This document shows, in pieces, positions 8,933 to 17,925 of a stretch of 64,000 nt of DNA. Source of the stretch: Candidatus Defluviilinea proxima (GTDB lineage: Bacteria > Chloroflexota > Anaerolineae > Anaerolineales > Villigracilaceae); assembly GCA_016721115.1 (NCBI GenBank), contig JADKIW010000001.1:3859501-3923500 (forward strand), read 5' to 3'. A program made the position numbers and the translations under genes. Position 1 is the stretch's first letter, and every line of letters starts with the position of its first letter. Under the pieces are notes generated by a model. The model made no database searches. It was given only the letters and a program-made list of their open reading frames with translations, and was not told the DNA's origin.

Positions 8933-9559
8933 TCAAAACTGAAGTGGTTTGGCGCCTCTACTGATGTTATCCAAGAACTCTTGTCGCGTCGCAAGATTGG
9001 CACGAAAGGCTCCATGCATAGCGGATGTTGTCATACGTGCATCATGTTTTTTCACGCCACGCATCATCGAACATAAATGCACAGCCTCGACTACAACCGC
9101 AACGCCCTGCGGTTTGAGAGTTGTTTGAAGAAAATCCGCGATCTGACGAGTCATGCGCTCTTGCACTTGCAAACGGCGTGCGTACATATCAACAATGCGG
9201 GGAATCTTGGAAAGCCCGATCACTTTGCCAGCAGGGATATAAGCAACATGCGCTCGCCCCAAAAACGGAAGCATGTGGTGTTCGCACAGGCTATAAAACT
9301 CGATATCGCGTACAAGCACCATTTCATCATAGTTGATATTGAAGAGCGCACCATTGACGATCTTTTGGGGATCGGTGTTATATCCACAAAGTAGTTCAGT
9401 ATACATGCGTGCCACACGGCGAGGCGTATGCTTCAGCCCTTCACGTTCAGGGTCTTCCCCTAACGCCTTGATCAGCTCAAGCACAAGTTCCTCTGCCTGA
9501 TCAACATTCACACTGGCCGGTGTTGATTCAGTCTCATCCATCTCTTCGTCAAATTCCAT
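8933..9559 (-). CDS. folE: GTP cyclohydrolase I
   Basis: This enzyme turns GTP into dihydroneopterin triphosphate, the entry step of folate (and possibly tetrahydrobiopterin-type) synthesis. Zinc ligands are visible: C92 and H95 in LCEHHMLPF and C163 in HLCSMMRG. The KHDARMTTSAMHG tail is typical. I place the start at 9559 (208 residues) because AAGGAG lies just upstream. The frame remains open for 14 more codons, but those are encoded by a perfect palindrome and have no ribosome site. It follows hpf on the same strand. Confidence 0.95.
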   Translation of the reverse strand: MEFDEEMDETESTPASVNVDQAEELVLELIKALGEDPEREGLKHTPRRVARMYTELLCGYNTDPQKIVNGALFNINYDEMVLVRDIEFYSLCEHHMLPFLGRAHVAYIPAGKVIGLSKIPRIVDMYARRLQVQERMTRQIADFLQTTLKPQGVAVVVEAVHLCSMMRGVKKHDARMTTSAMHGAFRANLATRQEFLDNISRGAKPLQF

Positions 9560-9577
9560 GTGTGCACTCCTTGATAA

Positions 9578-9606
9578 GATCAGTGGCGCTTGAAGCGCCA
9601 CTGATC
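9578..9606. repeat. Perfect 29-base palindrome between hpf and folE
   Basis: Two 14-base arms (GATCAGTGGCGCTT and its exact reverse complement) flank one central base. As RNA it would fold into a 12-bp stem with a 5-base loop. No T-run follows on the minus strand, so it is not a classical terminator. It lies about 20 bases upstream of the folE start codon and could affect folE translation or stabilise the hpf message. A palindrome of identical 14+1+14 geometry but different sequence lies at 27537. Confidence 0.85.
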
Positions 9607-9627
9607 CGTTTATTCTTAGTCCAACTA

Positions 9628-10203
9628 CTAGCCAATCACAGGCTCTATCAAACCATATGTTCCATTTCGCCTGCGGTACAAAACCTGGATCGAGTTCTTC
9701 TCGGCATTGAAAAAGACAAAGAAGTTATCGTGTCCAAGTAAACGCATCTGTTCAACAGCTTCATCTTCGCCCATCGGTAACACAACGAATTTCTTACGGC
9801 GAGCGATCAAGGGAAGCAGTTCGCCGGTCTCGTCAACAGGCCATTCTTCTTCCATCACTTCAACAACTTCAGCGGCAGAACGCCCATCGCCGCGACCATG
9901 ATTACGCTTACCTTTGAAGCGCTCAACCTGTCTCTGCATTTTATCGAGTGCCGCATCAAAAGCAGTGTGCAGGTCATCAGAACGTTCCTCTGTGCGGAGG
10001 ATGAAACCCTTTCCGCGCAAGGTGATCTGTGACACTTGACGATCACCCGCACTACGAGCTGTCTTTTCATGAGACAGCTCCACGCGAACCTCGTCAATAT
10101 CCTGAAGGTGACGTTCCAGTTTGGCGGCTTTCTTCTCAACGTACTCGCGCGTATTGTCGGTCAGCCGCATGTTACGAGCTAGTATTTCAATCTTGTTCGC
10201 CAT
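9628..10203 (-). CDS. hpf: Ribosome hibernation promoting factor, long form
   Basis: A 191-residue long-form HPF (RaiA/YfiA family). Residues 1-105 form the basic beta-alpha domain that occupies the decoding centre of the 30S subunit (IEILARNMRLTDNTREYVEKK). An acidic linker follows, and residues about 130-191 form the dimerisation domain (KKFVVLPMGEDEAVEQMRLLGHDNFFVFFNAE) that joins two 70S ribosomes into 100S particles in stationary phase. The start has AGGAGG eight bases upstream. The gene lies between comF and folE on the same strand. Confidence 0.95.
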   Translation of the reverse strand: MANKIEILARNMRLTDNTREYVEKKAAKLERHLQDIDEVRVELSHEKTARSAGDRQVSQITLRGKGFILRTEERSDDLHTAFDAALDKMQRQVERFKGKRNHGRGDGRSAAEVVEVMEEEWPVDETGELLPLIARRKKFVVLPMGEDEAVEQMRLLGHDNFFVFFNAEKNSIQVLYRRRNGTYGLIEPVIG

Positions 10204-10226
10204 AAAGAACCTCCTGAAAAGGATAT

Positions 10227-10248
10227 CAATGACGCAGTTGCGTCATTG
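10227..10248. repeat. Palindrome between comF and hpf
   Basis: Ten-base arms (CAATGACGCA and its reverse complement) flank a two-base centre. It begins directly after the comF stop codon and ends just before the hpf ribosome site. No T-run follows on the minus strand. It may act as an mRNA stabiliser or a weak terminator. Confidence 0.75.
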
Positions 10249-10986
10249 TCAAACACGTGTCATATCATGATGTGAAAGTGCACGCGCAATTGTGAAAGCG
10301 TAAACATCACAAGCACCTGCTGAGAGCAACGCTTCAACAGATGACTGGATCGTGGCTCCCGTAGTTGCTACATCATCCATCAAAAGGATGGATTTACGCC
10401 TCACCATCTTACCTTCAGCCTGATACACATTACGGACATTTTCCCTACGCTGAATAACATTCAAGCCAACTTGGGATCGAGTATCTTTAGTCTTTGATAA
10501 ACTTTGTGGCGCATACTGCAAACCAAGTTCATATGCAAGTGGGCGGGCAACCAGCCCAACTTGATTATACCCCCGCTCCTTTAAACGTTTTTTTCCAAGA
10601 GGCATGGGCACAAGTAACTCCACATCCCAATGCAATGAACGTACAAAGCCCGCGATCTGGATTGCCAGGGCATCTCCAATCCCCATATTATGGCGATATT
10701 TCAATGTGTGTAAAGCGTTCTGCACTGGCGAATCAAAAACCGCCCATGAACGCATCTTTCGATACGCGGGCGGATTCTTTGAGCATTTCTCACACACAGC
10801 AACCCCGTTTGTAGGGATTCCGCACACATCACAAAATGGCTCAGTAATATGCGGAACTCGCGATTGGCAACTCAGACACCACGATTTTCCTATTTTCCCA
10901 CAGCCTCCACACGCTGGAGGAAAAAGCAGGTCCACCCCGCTCCAGGCCAATCGATAAATACGATATGCCCACGGAATACTATTCAC
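10249..10986 (-). CDS. comF: ComF family phosphoribosyltransferase-like protein
   Basis: A 245-residue ComF/GntX-family protein. The N-terminus has zinc-finger cysteine pairs (CGGCG, CLSC, CDVCG, CEKC) and the C-terminal half has a PRTase fold with the phosphate-binding loop ILLMDDVATTGAT near residue 205. ComF is needed for DNA uptake in transformable bacteria, probably by acting on incoming single-stranded DNA with ComFA and the primosome. It sits directly after tadC on the same strand, next to a type IV pilus-related machine, which fits a competence role, but no other competence gene is in the window. Confidence 0.87.
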   Translation of the reverse strand: MNSIPWAYRIYRLAWSGVDLLFPPACGGCGKIGKSWCLSCQSRVPHITEPFCDVCGIPTNGVAVCEKCSKNPPAYRKMRSWAVFDSPVQNALHTLKYRHNMGIGDALAIQIAGFVRSLHWDVELLVPMPLGKKRLKERGYNQVGLVARPLAYELGLQYAPQSLSKTKDTRSQVGLNVIQRRENVRNVYQAEGKMVRRKSILLMDDVATTGATIQSSVEALLSAGACDVYAFTIARALSHHDMTRV

Positions 10987-11006
10987 AATGATCGAATTTG
11001 AAAATC

Positions 11007-11942
11007 CTACATTGATGTCATGATCTGCAAAGCGGCTGGCGTCAAAACGATGATCATAATGGTCGGAAACATGAGAAACGCCATTGGAATAACCATCTTC
11101 ACAGGTGCTTGATGTGCCAATTCTTCGGCATGTTGACGGCGTTTGATACGCATCTGGTCAGATTGAATACGCAAAATTTTGGCCATACTTACACCCAACT
11201 GTTCGCTTTGGATAATCGCCGCAACAAAACTGGTAACTTCAGCAAGACCCAGCCGGTCAGACATATCCCTTAACGCTTCACGTCGCACTTTTCCAAGTTG
11301 TATCTCGCGGATCGTGCGAGCAAACGCAAGTGAGAGTTGATTGTCCCATTTTTCGCTTACTTTGGCCATCGCGGCATCAAACCCCAAACCTGCTTCTACG
11401 CAAATGGTCAATAAGTCCAACGCATCTGGCATTGCCTTCCGAATTTCAGTCTGACGAGCCGTAATTCTACTTGAAAGCATCAAGTGAGGAAGGAAAAAGC
11501 CACCAAATGTAGCACCAGCAATATACATTGCATTATCGCTTGGCTTCGAGCCCGGAGATGTCATAACAAGAACGGTAATCAAGCCACCGATTACAACGCC
11601 CAAAATAAAACGAATTGCAAGAAATGAAGATGCATCAATCGGCCATGGATTACCGGCCAACTCCATCCTTCTCGCTGTATCTTGTATCGCTTTTTGAGGA
11701 GTGAAACGCGCAGAAATCTCACCAATTTTTTTGACAATCGGAATAATTACACGTTCGCTAAAAGGCTGAGACAGTTCTATTTCTTCGAGAGTAGCAACAT
11801 CTCCTCGCTGAAGGTATTCCGCTAAACGAGCCTGTAATGGATCAACTTCGTCGGGCGAATTCTGCCGTAAACTTATGGCAACCACCCCAATGATCACAAG
11901 CAAGACAATAAATCCACCTGCGGCTAATAAAATTGTTGTCAT
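11007..11942 (-). CDS. tadC: Tad pilus inner-membrane platform protein TadC
   Basis: A 311-residue type II secretion F-family (T2SSF) protein that with TadB forms the membrane platform of the tight-adherence pilus. It has an N-terminal helix, a pair of helices near 115-165 and a C-terminal helix pair (VIPMAFLMFPTIMIIVLTP). The T2SSF core is MPDALDLLTICVEAGLGFDAA followed by later VTSFVAAIIQSEQLG. The start at 11942 has GAGG six bases upstream and comes directly after the stop of the restored tadB frame at 11944. It is the last Tad gene before comF. Confidence 0.92.
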   Translation of the reverse strand: MTTILLAAGGFIVLLVIIGVVAISLRQNSPDEVDPLQARLAEYLQRGDVATLEEIELSQPFSERVIIPIVKKIGEISARFTPQKAIQDTARRMELAGNPWPIDASSFLAIRFILGVVIGGLITVLVMTSPGSKPSDNAMYIAGATFGGFFLPHLMLSSRITARQTEIRKAMPDALDLLTICVEAGLGFDAAMAKVSEKWDNQLSLAFARTIREIQLGKVRREALRDMSDRLGLAEVTSFVAAIIQSEQLGVSMAKILRIQSDQMRIKRRQHAEELAHQAPVKMVIPMAFLMFPTIMIIVLTPAALQIMTSM

Positions 11943-11943
11943 G

Positions 11944-12908
11944 CTACACCTCGATATCCGCAATCTTCATCATTACCAGATAACCAGCAAGGATCAAACC
12001 AAGAATCACGCCCACAGCAACAAATCCACAAAGCGGTTGCGGCATGATTTTATTGGGAGCAAAAAAGTTCCAATATATTCAGGGCTAAGAAAATATAACG
12101 CGAGCCCTAACCCAAAGGGAATCAGAGAGAGAATTGCACCAGATGCCCTCACATTTGCTGTCATTACACGAATCTCGCCCTTGATCCTGACGCGCTCACG
12201 AATGGTAAAAGTGATCGTATCAAGAATTTCAGCCAAGTTACCACCAACTTCTCGCTGAACATTCATAGCAGTGATAACAAAATCCAAATCGTCGCTCGGG
12301 ATACGGCGAAGGAGATTATCAAGCGCCTTTTCCATCGTGATGCCGATTTGCATCTCTTGAACAACTCTTCGGAACTCATCAGAAATTGGGGCTGGTAATT
12401 CGCGACTTACCGCTTCCATTGCTTGCATGGTAGAGTAACCAGCACGTAGACCATTAACCATCAAATTCAACATATCACCTAGCTGATCGTTGAATTTCTG
12501 CAAACGAACTACCTGTTGTCTTTTTACGTAAAAACGCGGAGCAAAAAAACCACCAATTGCACCAATAATGGATGCAGGCCAACTTCCCTGAATGAGAAAG
12601 GCAACAATAGCTAACGCAGACATGGAAATAAAAATCAGCGCATAATATTCAGAAACCTTAATCTTTAGGTCCGCGCGAGCCAGCTCTCGAGCCACCTGGT
12701 CACCCCTAGATGAATTGGCGACTCTACGTTCCATCCAATCAGCCACTATAGACTTGGATGCATCCTGTTGGGTTTCCTTGATCTGATCTTCATCCAGATG
12801 ACCAAGACGATCCTCCACCAAGGATCGTTCACTAGTTACGGTGATAATCACCCCCACAATCAATAACACCAATATTAGAACGGCACCGCCAATCAGATAG
12901 GGATTCAT
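11944..12908 (-). CDS. tadB: Tad pilus inner-membrane platform protein TadB, with a single-base frameshift near the 3' end
   Basis: TadB-type T2SSF protein. In the uninterrupted frame (12908 to 12006, 300 residues) the last 13 or so residues (PIKSCRNRFVDLLLWA) are polar and unlike the family. Adding one T to the T6 run (A6 at 12061-12066 on the plus strand), or slipping back one base, restores a C-terminus that begins APNKIMPQPLC and contains the expected final helix VGVILGLILAGYLVMM, ending at TAG 11944-11946 just before tadC. The T6 run is within the sequence T TTT TTG, a canonical -1 slippery heptamer. Sequencing error, mutation and programmed shifting are all possible. The rest (MLNLMVNGLRAGYSTMQAME and four helices) is normal. 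Confidence 0.85.
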
Positions 12909-12933
12909 AAACCTTGACCTGTCATTTTAATAT

Positions 12934-14355
12934 TTAGTAACGTCTACGTTCGCCAATGCCAAAAATAGATGGAGGCAAATTAATACCTGCCGCCTCGATC
13001 TTGTCCATAAACTTGGGACGCAGACCTGTTGGTCGTAATCGCCCAACAACCTTTCCCGCTTCTACACCTGTTTGTTCAAAAGTGAAGATGTCTGTCATTG
13101 TTATGACATCGCCTTCCATGCCACTCACTTCTGTAATGTAAGTCACTTTACGCGTACCATCACGCATACGTTCCTGTTGGCAAATAACATCGATAGCACT
13201 TGCTGCCTGCTCACGAATAGCACGCACAGGCAACTCCATGCCAGCCATCAAACACATTGTCTCAACACGAGAAAGCGCATCGCGAGGAGTATTTGCATGG
13301 GCTGTTGTCATAGATCCATCGTGGCCCGTGTTCATGGCTTGAAGCATGTCCAAGGTTTCGCCACCACGGCACTCTCCAACAATGATTCTCTCTGGGCGCA
13401 TACGAAGAGAGTTAATTACCAGATCGCGAATGGTGATCTCACCACGTCCTTCAATGTTGGGTGGACGAGACTCCAAAGTCACAACATGCTCCTGACGAAG
13501 TTGCAACTCAGCCGCATTTTCGATTGTAATAATTCTTTCATCATCTGGAATAAAACCCGACATAATATTCAGCAGGGTTGTCTTACCAGAACCAGTACCA
13601 CCCGAAATCAAAACATTTAAGCGGGTTTCTACACATGCCTTTAAAAACTGGACCGCTTCGGCCGTTACTGAACCAAATTGGATTAATTGATCAACAGTAA
13701 TTGGATTCTTGGAGAACTTACGGATTGTAAGTGTTGGGCCAACCAAGGAAATGGGAGGAATCACCGCATTTACACGGGAGCCATCTGGTAAACGAGCATC
13801 TACGTATGGGCTCGACTCGTCAATACGGCGACCGAGCGGTGCAACAATGCGGTCAATTACACGCATCACATGGTCATTGTTTTCAAATGTTACCGGAACA
13901 CGGTGCAACTTACCTTTTCGCTCAATATAAACATTCTTGGGACCGTTCACCATAATTTCTGTGATCGTGTCATCTTCTAGCAAAGGCTGTAAAGGGCCAA
14001 AACCAAGAATTTCAGCAGCTATCTGTTCGAACAAACGAGCCCGCTCTGGTCTAGAGAGTACAATGTTTTCTTCAGCCAAGATTTGTTCAAAAAGATCCTG
14101 AATTGTACGCCGGACCTCTTCTGTCCTTGTAATATCCATAGATGGATCAAGCTCAGAAAGAAGTTTGTTTTGAACACGGGTCTTCAAGTCAAAGTATGAG
14201 CCAGCCTGTGGAGATGTGATAGGCGCATTTACTCTACGCGACTGTAACGAAGAAAGGCGTGAACCCTCCCCCCCGTCTTGACTAGGAGGTTGACCACCAC
14301 TACCACTAGAAGAGGAACCACCCTGTCCCTGTTCAATTCTTTTTAATAGAGACAT
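12934..14355 (-). CDS. tadA: Tad pilus assembly ATPase TadA/CpaF
   Basis: A 473-residue hexameric secretion ATPase that powers assembly of the Tad pilus at the cytoplasmic face. Walker A GGTGSGKTTLL is near residue 252. RMRPERIIVGECRGGE (Asp/Walker B region) and GHDGSMTTAHANTP (His box) follow. The N-terminal 50 residues are Gly/Ser/Gln-rich and probably flexible. The C-terminus FGIGERRRY is unremarkable. It starts after an AAGGAGATGA site and lies between cpaE and tadB. Confidence 0.95.
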   Translation of the reverse strand: MSLLKRIEQGQGGSSSSGSGGQPPSQDGGEGSRLSSLQSRRVNAPITSPQAGSYFDLKTRVQNKLLSELDPSMDITRTEEVRRTIQDLFEQILAEENIVLSRPERARLFEQIAAEILGFGPLQPLLEDDTITEIMVNGPKNVYIERKGKLHRVPVTFENNDHVMRVIDRIVAPLGRRIDESSPYVDARLPDGSRVNAVIPPISLVGPTLTIRKFSKNPITVDQLIQFGSVTAEAVQFLKACVETRLNVLISGGTGSGKTTLLNIMSGFIPDDERIITIENAAELQLRQEHVVTLESRPPNIEGRGEITIRDLVINSLRMRPERIIVGECRGGETLDMLQAMNTGHDGSMTTAHANTPRDALSRVETMCLMAGMELPVRAIREQAASAIDVICQQERMRDGTRKVTYITEVSGMEGDVITMTDIFTFEQTGVEAGKVVGRLRPTGLRPKFMDKIEAAGINLPPSIFGIGERRRY

Positions 14356-14407
14356 ATTTCGTCATCTCCTTGGAAAGTATCACAGTATTAAACAAAACAA
14401 CAATACT

Positions 14408-15628
14408 CTATGAACCAGACTCCATGGAAGAAACCTTGGTTCGAACATTCTCGGCTAGCGCAAAAACTCCGCGTGCAATTGGTTGAGCTTTACTATCCAA
14501 AACAAATGGCACCCCGCGATTTACAGCCTTCACAGCAGTAGGTTCATCAACAGGTATAACCAACGTAACTTCCTGCTTCAGATTATCCGCAACACGCTCA
14601 GGGGTGATATTGACCTTCTTATCGAAGCGATTCATAATAAACATGATGCGATCACGCTGAATACCAAGATTCTGTAAAAGGTCCAAAAAGAGGCGACTGT
14701 TCTTAATGGCGGGGATATCTTGTGTTGTAACGAGAACGATAATATCGCTCACGTCGATTGTCGCCAATGTAACATCCGTCAATGTAGGCGATGTGTCAAC
14801 AATCACATAAGCATATAACCGCGTCAGATATTCAAGCATCTTGGCGAACTGTCCACTTGACACTTTTTCAGCATATTCAGGACGATTGGGTGCTGCAAGA
14901 ATATGCAAGCCAGTCGCAGCATGCTTGACCATGACTTCTTCTACAATTTCGGCGTCAAGCTCGTCCGCACGAGGAGCAAGATCAACCACGGTATTCTTGC
15001 CTTGTTCGTTGACAAATACAGCGACGTCTCCAAACTGGAGATTTCCATCAACAAGTGCTACACGCGTATCAGCATTATTTAAAGCCAGTGCCAAGTTAAC
15101 GGCAAGAGTAGTACATCCTGTACCACCCTTGGGACTGTATACAACTACTATTTTGCCACGAGGTCCACCAAATCCAGTCACAGTTCCAGCGATGCCAGAA
15201 ACAGGTGCAGCTTGTTGTTGTACCCTAGCGGCTTTTGCTTTCTCCATTTGTGCCATTTCACCGGCACGCCGAATGGCAGAAATCAACTCGTCCCCCATCG
15301 GGGGTTTGGTTAAGAAATCTCGCGCGCCAGCAAGCATGGCCCGACGCATATAGTTTTGGTCGCTTTGAACAGATAATATTACAACCTGAACTGCCTGTTG
15401 CTTTGCGCGGATGGCTTCTGTAGCAGCTATACCATCCATATCTGGCATGTTGATATCCATCAAAATAACATCAGGGTTTAATTCCTGAGAAAGCTGAATG
15501 GCTTCTTTCCCAGTACGGGCAACACCAGCCACCTCAACGTCCGACTCAAATTGCAATAACTTTTTTACGTTTTCACGAGTCTCAGAAACATCATCTACAA
15601 TAAGAACCCGAATTTTTTCGCCTGGCAT
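14408..15628 (-). CDS. cpaE: CpaE/TadZ-like localisation ATPase with intact receiver domain
   Basis: A 406-residue two-domain protein. Residues 1-125 are a response-regulator receiver with all phosphorylation residues present: VDD at 11-13, D58 in LMDINMPDMDG, the Ser in ILSVQS and Lys in LTKPP. Residues about 155-400 are a ParA/MinD-type ATPase with deviant Walker A SPKGGTGCTT near 169 and VALVDGNLQFGD. TadZ/CpaE positions the Tad machine at a cell site. Many family members have a degenerate receiver, so the intact one here suggests real phospho-control, perhaps linked to the DegS-like kinase gene upstream. Confidence 0.9.
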   Translation of the reverse strand: MPGEKIRVLIVDDVSETRENVKKLLQFESDVEVAGVARTGKEAIQLSQELNPDVILMDINMPDMDGIAATEAIRAKQQAVQVVILSVQSDQNYMRRAMLAGARDFLTKPPMGDELISAIRRAGEMAQMEKAKAARVQQQAAPVSGIAGTVTGFGGPRGKIVVVYSPKGGTGCTTLAVNLALALNNADTRVALVDGNLQFGDVAVFVNEQGKNTVVDLAPRADELDAEIVEEVMVKHAATGLHILAAPNRPEYAEKVSSGQFAKMLEYLTRLYAYVIVDTSPTLTDVTLATIDVSDIIVLVTTQDIPAIKNSRLFLDLLQNLGIQRDRIMFIMNRFDKKVNITPERVADNLKQEVTLVIPVDEPTAVKAVNRGVPFVLDSKAQPIARGVFALAENVRTKVSSMESGS

Positions 15629-15651
15629 AGATTTATCCTTACGAAGACAAA

Positions 15652-16734
15652 TTATTGTTGAGGTTTTGGAACATCATTAGCCAGTGTAGGCGGAGCTAGA
15701 ACATCTAACCGACTGCTCAAAGCATACGGAAGTTTTGAAGGCAGTGAGATATTATATTGCGTCAATACACTTGTAAGTGTAGCGGATTGAGCATCAATCC
15801 TCGAATTATCATTCGGGTTACGAAGTGTCATCGCAAACACAGCACCACTATATTGGAAATAATTCAGGGCAATCGAATCTTGAGGAGAGACCATCAGTGT
15901 AATAACATCTGGCGTCGACTCCGTTGGAGTTGTTGCAGGGGCTGCAGCAGCATTTGGATCCTGTGTCGGAGCAGGAGCTACAGGCTGCGCTTGGAGAGGG
16001 AAATTTCCAAGATTCAAGACAACGACATCCTGTAAAACAATCTGACACACTAACCTGGGTCTTTGTGTTTCAGACGGGACTACATAAATAGGTTTTTGAA
16101 AAGTCGGATCAAGCTCGGTGCGTCCCTGCCTTGATGGCAGTTCGCTAGTTGAAGGGACAAGCGTAATAGTCGGTTGGGCATCTTGCGGAAAAAATATATC
16201 CTGCACTTGAGATAAGTAATTGGGTAGTATAGACTGATAAGCAGGATCAACATCTACAAATGTCATACAGACATTCACATTAACATGCGCGCCATCGTTA
16301 ATACCATATGCTACAGTTGCGAGGCGATTTGTCGGCACCGAAACAGCAACCATGCTGGGAGGTACTTGAATAGCCCATGTTGGGCCGGGTAAATCTCCTG
16401 GCCCAGACCCAACCATCGATGAAGTAATCAAAGTGCCTTGATCCAAGGTAAAGCGAGCGGTTTGACCGACTAAGTTGGTCTCCTCACCCTCCTCGAACAT
16501 AACTTCAGCCACATTTTCTGGGGGCAGGGAGAAGGTTCCCAACATTTCCTGTTTGATCTCTGTACCTTGAGGAATGTTTTGCGCAGCGTAATAAACTTTT
16601 TTTGTGACCGCCTGAGTAGGCGCAGCAATTCCTGGAGCCCCCCCTCCCAATAATTGACTGTAAAAGAAAAACCCCAATACTAAAACAACAATCACAATCA
16701 AAACTAACAAAATCAGTATTCTTCCGCGACGCAT
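15652..16734 (-). CDS. cpaB: CpaB/RcpC-like SAF-domain Tad pilus protein
   Basis: A 360-residue protein with an N-terminal membrane anchor (residues about 5-27) and an extracytoplasmic SAF domain (VYYAAQNIPQGTEIKQEML at about 47-65, then GQTARFTLDQGTLIT). A Pro/Ala/Thr-rich linker near 255-275 precedes the C-terminus. CpaB/RcpC usually works with the outer-membrane secretin in diderms. No secretin gene is present here, as expected for a monoderm, so its partner is likely cell-wall or pilus material. It is the first Tad gene after the DegS terminator, and a TATAAT lies about 60 bases upstream. Confidence 0.85.
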   Translation of the reverse strand: MRRGRILILLVLIVIVVLVLGFFFYSQLLGGGAPGIAAPTQAVTKKVYYAAQNIPQGTEIKQEMLGTFSLPPENVAEVMFEEGEETNLVGQTARFTLDQGTLITSSMVGSGPGDLPGPTWAIQVPPSMVAVSVPTNRLATVAYGINDGAHVNVNVCMTFVDVDPAYQSILPNYLSQVQDIFFPQDAQPTITLVPSTSELPSRQGRTELDPTFQKPIYVVPSETQRPRLVCQIVLQDVVVLNLGNFPLQAQPVAPAPTQDPNAAAAPATTPTESTPDVITLMVSPQDSIALNYFQYSGAVFAMTLRNPNDNSRIDAQSATLTSVLTQYNISLPSKLPYALSSRLDVLAPPTLANDVPKPQQ

Positions 16735-16792
16735 AGGAAAATTCTCCTCTCAAAATCTCTGCAAAGCTTAAGCAGATGTATCAGTTGAAATT

Positions 16793-16798
16793 ATTATA
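16793..16798 (-). promoter_or_regulatory. Possible -10 element for the Tad operon
   Basis: On the minus strand TATAAT lies 59 bases before the cpaB start and beyond the degS terminator, which is where a Tad promoter should be. No convincing -35 box accompanies it. Only AT-rich sequence lies upstream. Confidence 0.4.
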
Positions 16799-16832
16799 CA
16801 GTATAAAACTAAAACTTTAATAACAATTTGGT

Positions 16833-16864
16833 AAAAAAGTAGGGCTCTGTCAATCGACAGAGCC
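16833..16864 (-). terminator. Rho-independent terminator after the DegS-like kinase gene
   Basis: The stem GGCTCTGTC / GACAGAGCC with a four-base loop is followed on the minus strand by CTACTTTTTT. It lies 33 bases after the kinase stop codon and separates the regulator pair from the Tad genes. Confidence 0.88.
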
Positions 16865-16896
16865 ACTAAAAACGAATAAAAAACCAAATATAGGAC

Positions 16897-17922
16897 TTAA
16901 GAGCGGGCAGGAACAGAGAAGGAAATACGTGCACCTCTACCAACAGAGCTATCAATTTCAAAGCTCCCGCCAAGCATCTCAGCTCGCTCACGAATCAGCT
17001 TTAACCCAAGGCTGGTACCCTGTTGAACAACATCAGGATCAAAACCCCGGCCGTTATCATCTACACTAACCCGAACACGTTCTTCACCCATATCAAGCAT
17101 AACCTTCACTTGAGTAGCCTGACCATGACGAGCAGTATTTCCCAGCAATTCCTGGAGTGCACGGAACAACATGACTTCCAAATAAGGTTCTAATCGCTTC
17201 TCATTGCCCGTTACTGTTACATTCACATCCATGGAAGTTTGTTCTTTAAATGCATCAGCATACCGGCGGACGGTTGGCACAAGGCCAAGATCATCCAACA
17301 TCATGGGACGCAACTCAAAGATGAAGTTACGGACCTTTTGGAATGTCCCCATCGCAGACGATTTGAGGTTATTTAACTCGTCTTTTGCCTGTGCCGCATC
17401 TATATCAAACAAGCGCATGGCAATTTCGGTTTGAAGAATGAAATTGGAAAGAGCCTGTGCTGGCCCATCATGCATCTGCCGTGACAAGCGTTGGCGCTCG
17501 GTTTCTTGTGCATTAACAAGCATCTCAACACTCGCCATAGTGCTTTTTGTATTAGAACCACCACTTGTTTGAGGCCCACCTGTTGACGTAGAAGAGCCCA
17601 TCCTTTCCAACATGGAGCGAATACGTTCGAGATGTTTTTTCTCGGTTTGCAATTTCTCCAATTGGCCTCTCATCACAAAGAGACGTTGCTGGGCATCCAG
17701 GGCTGAATCATACGCACTACGCAACTCCTGAGGCGGCATTGAGTCAATTTGGCCTTGAACTTGTTGCAAGTGACTTGTAATATTAGTATTTCGTTGGGTC
17801 AATTTCGTAAGCTCGCCTTGACTCTGCTCAATCATCAAAGTGACTTCGCGCAGGGCCCTCGTCGTCTCATCAAGCTCGGTCTGCACATTGATCTCGCCAC
17901 CGGATAAATTTTCCAATGCCAT
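16897..17922 (-). CDS. DegS-like cytoplasmic sensor histidine kinase
   Basis: A 341-residue soluble kinase with no membrane segment. Residues about 15-110 are predicted coiled coil (Gln/Glu/Leu-rich). A HisKA_3 domain follows with the phospho-acceptor H151 in RLSRQMHDGPAQAL, and then an HATPase domain with the N box LLGNTARHG, VDDNGRGFD and GTSLGLKLIRERAEMLGG. This layout matches B. subtilis DegS and NarL-family partners. It follows the LuxR-type regulator gene by three bases, so the two are a cognate pair. The position directly upstream of the Tad operon suggests control of surface adhesion or motility. Confidence 0.9.
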   Translation of the reverse strand: MALENLSGGEINVQTELDETTRALREVTLMIEQSQGELTKLTQRNTNITSHLQQVQGQIDSMPPQELRSAYDSALDAQQRLFVMRGQLEKLQTEKKHLERIRSMLERMGSSTSTGGPQTSGGSNTKSTMASVEMLVNAQETERQRLSRQMHDGPAQALSNFILQTEIAMRLFDIDAAQAKDELNNLKSSAMGTFQKVRNFIFELRPMMLDDLGLVPTVRRYADAFKEQTSMDVNVTVTGNEKRLEPYLEVMLFRALQELLGNTARHGQATQVKVMLDMGEERVRVSVDDNGRGFDPDVVQQGTSLGLKLIRERAEMLGGSFEIDSSVGRGARISFSVPARS

Positions 17923-17925
17923 GAA

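Noticed and set aside
13072..13620. Plus-strand open frame opposite tadA
   Set aside because: Cys/His-rich shadow of a strongly conserved ATPase gene.
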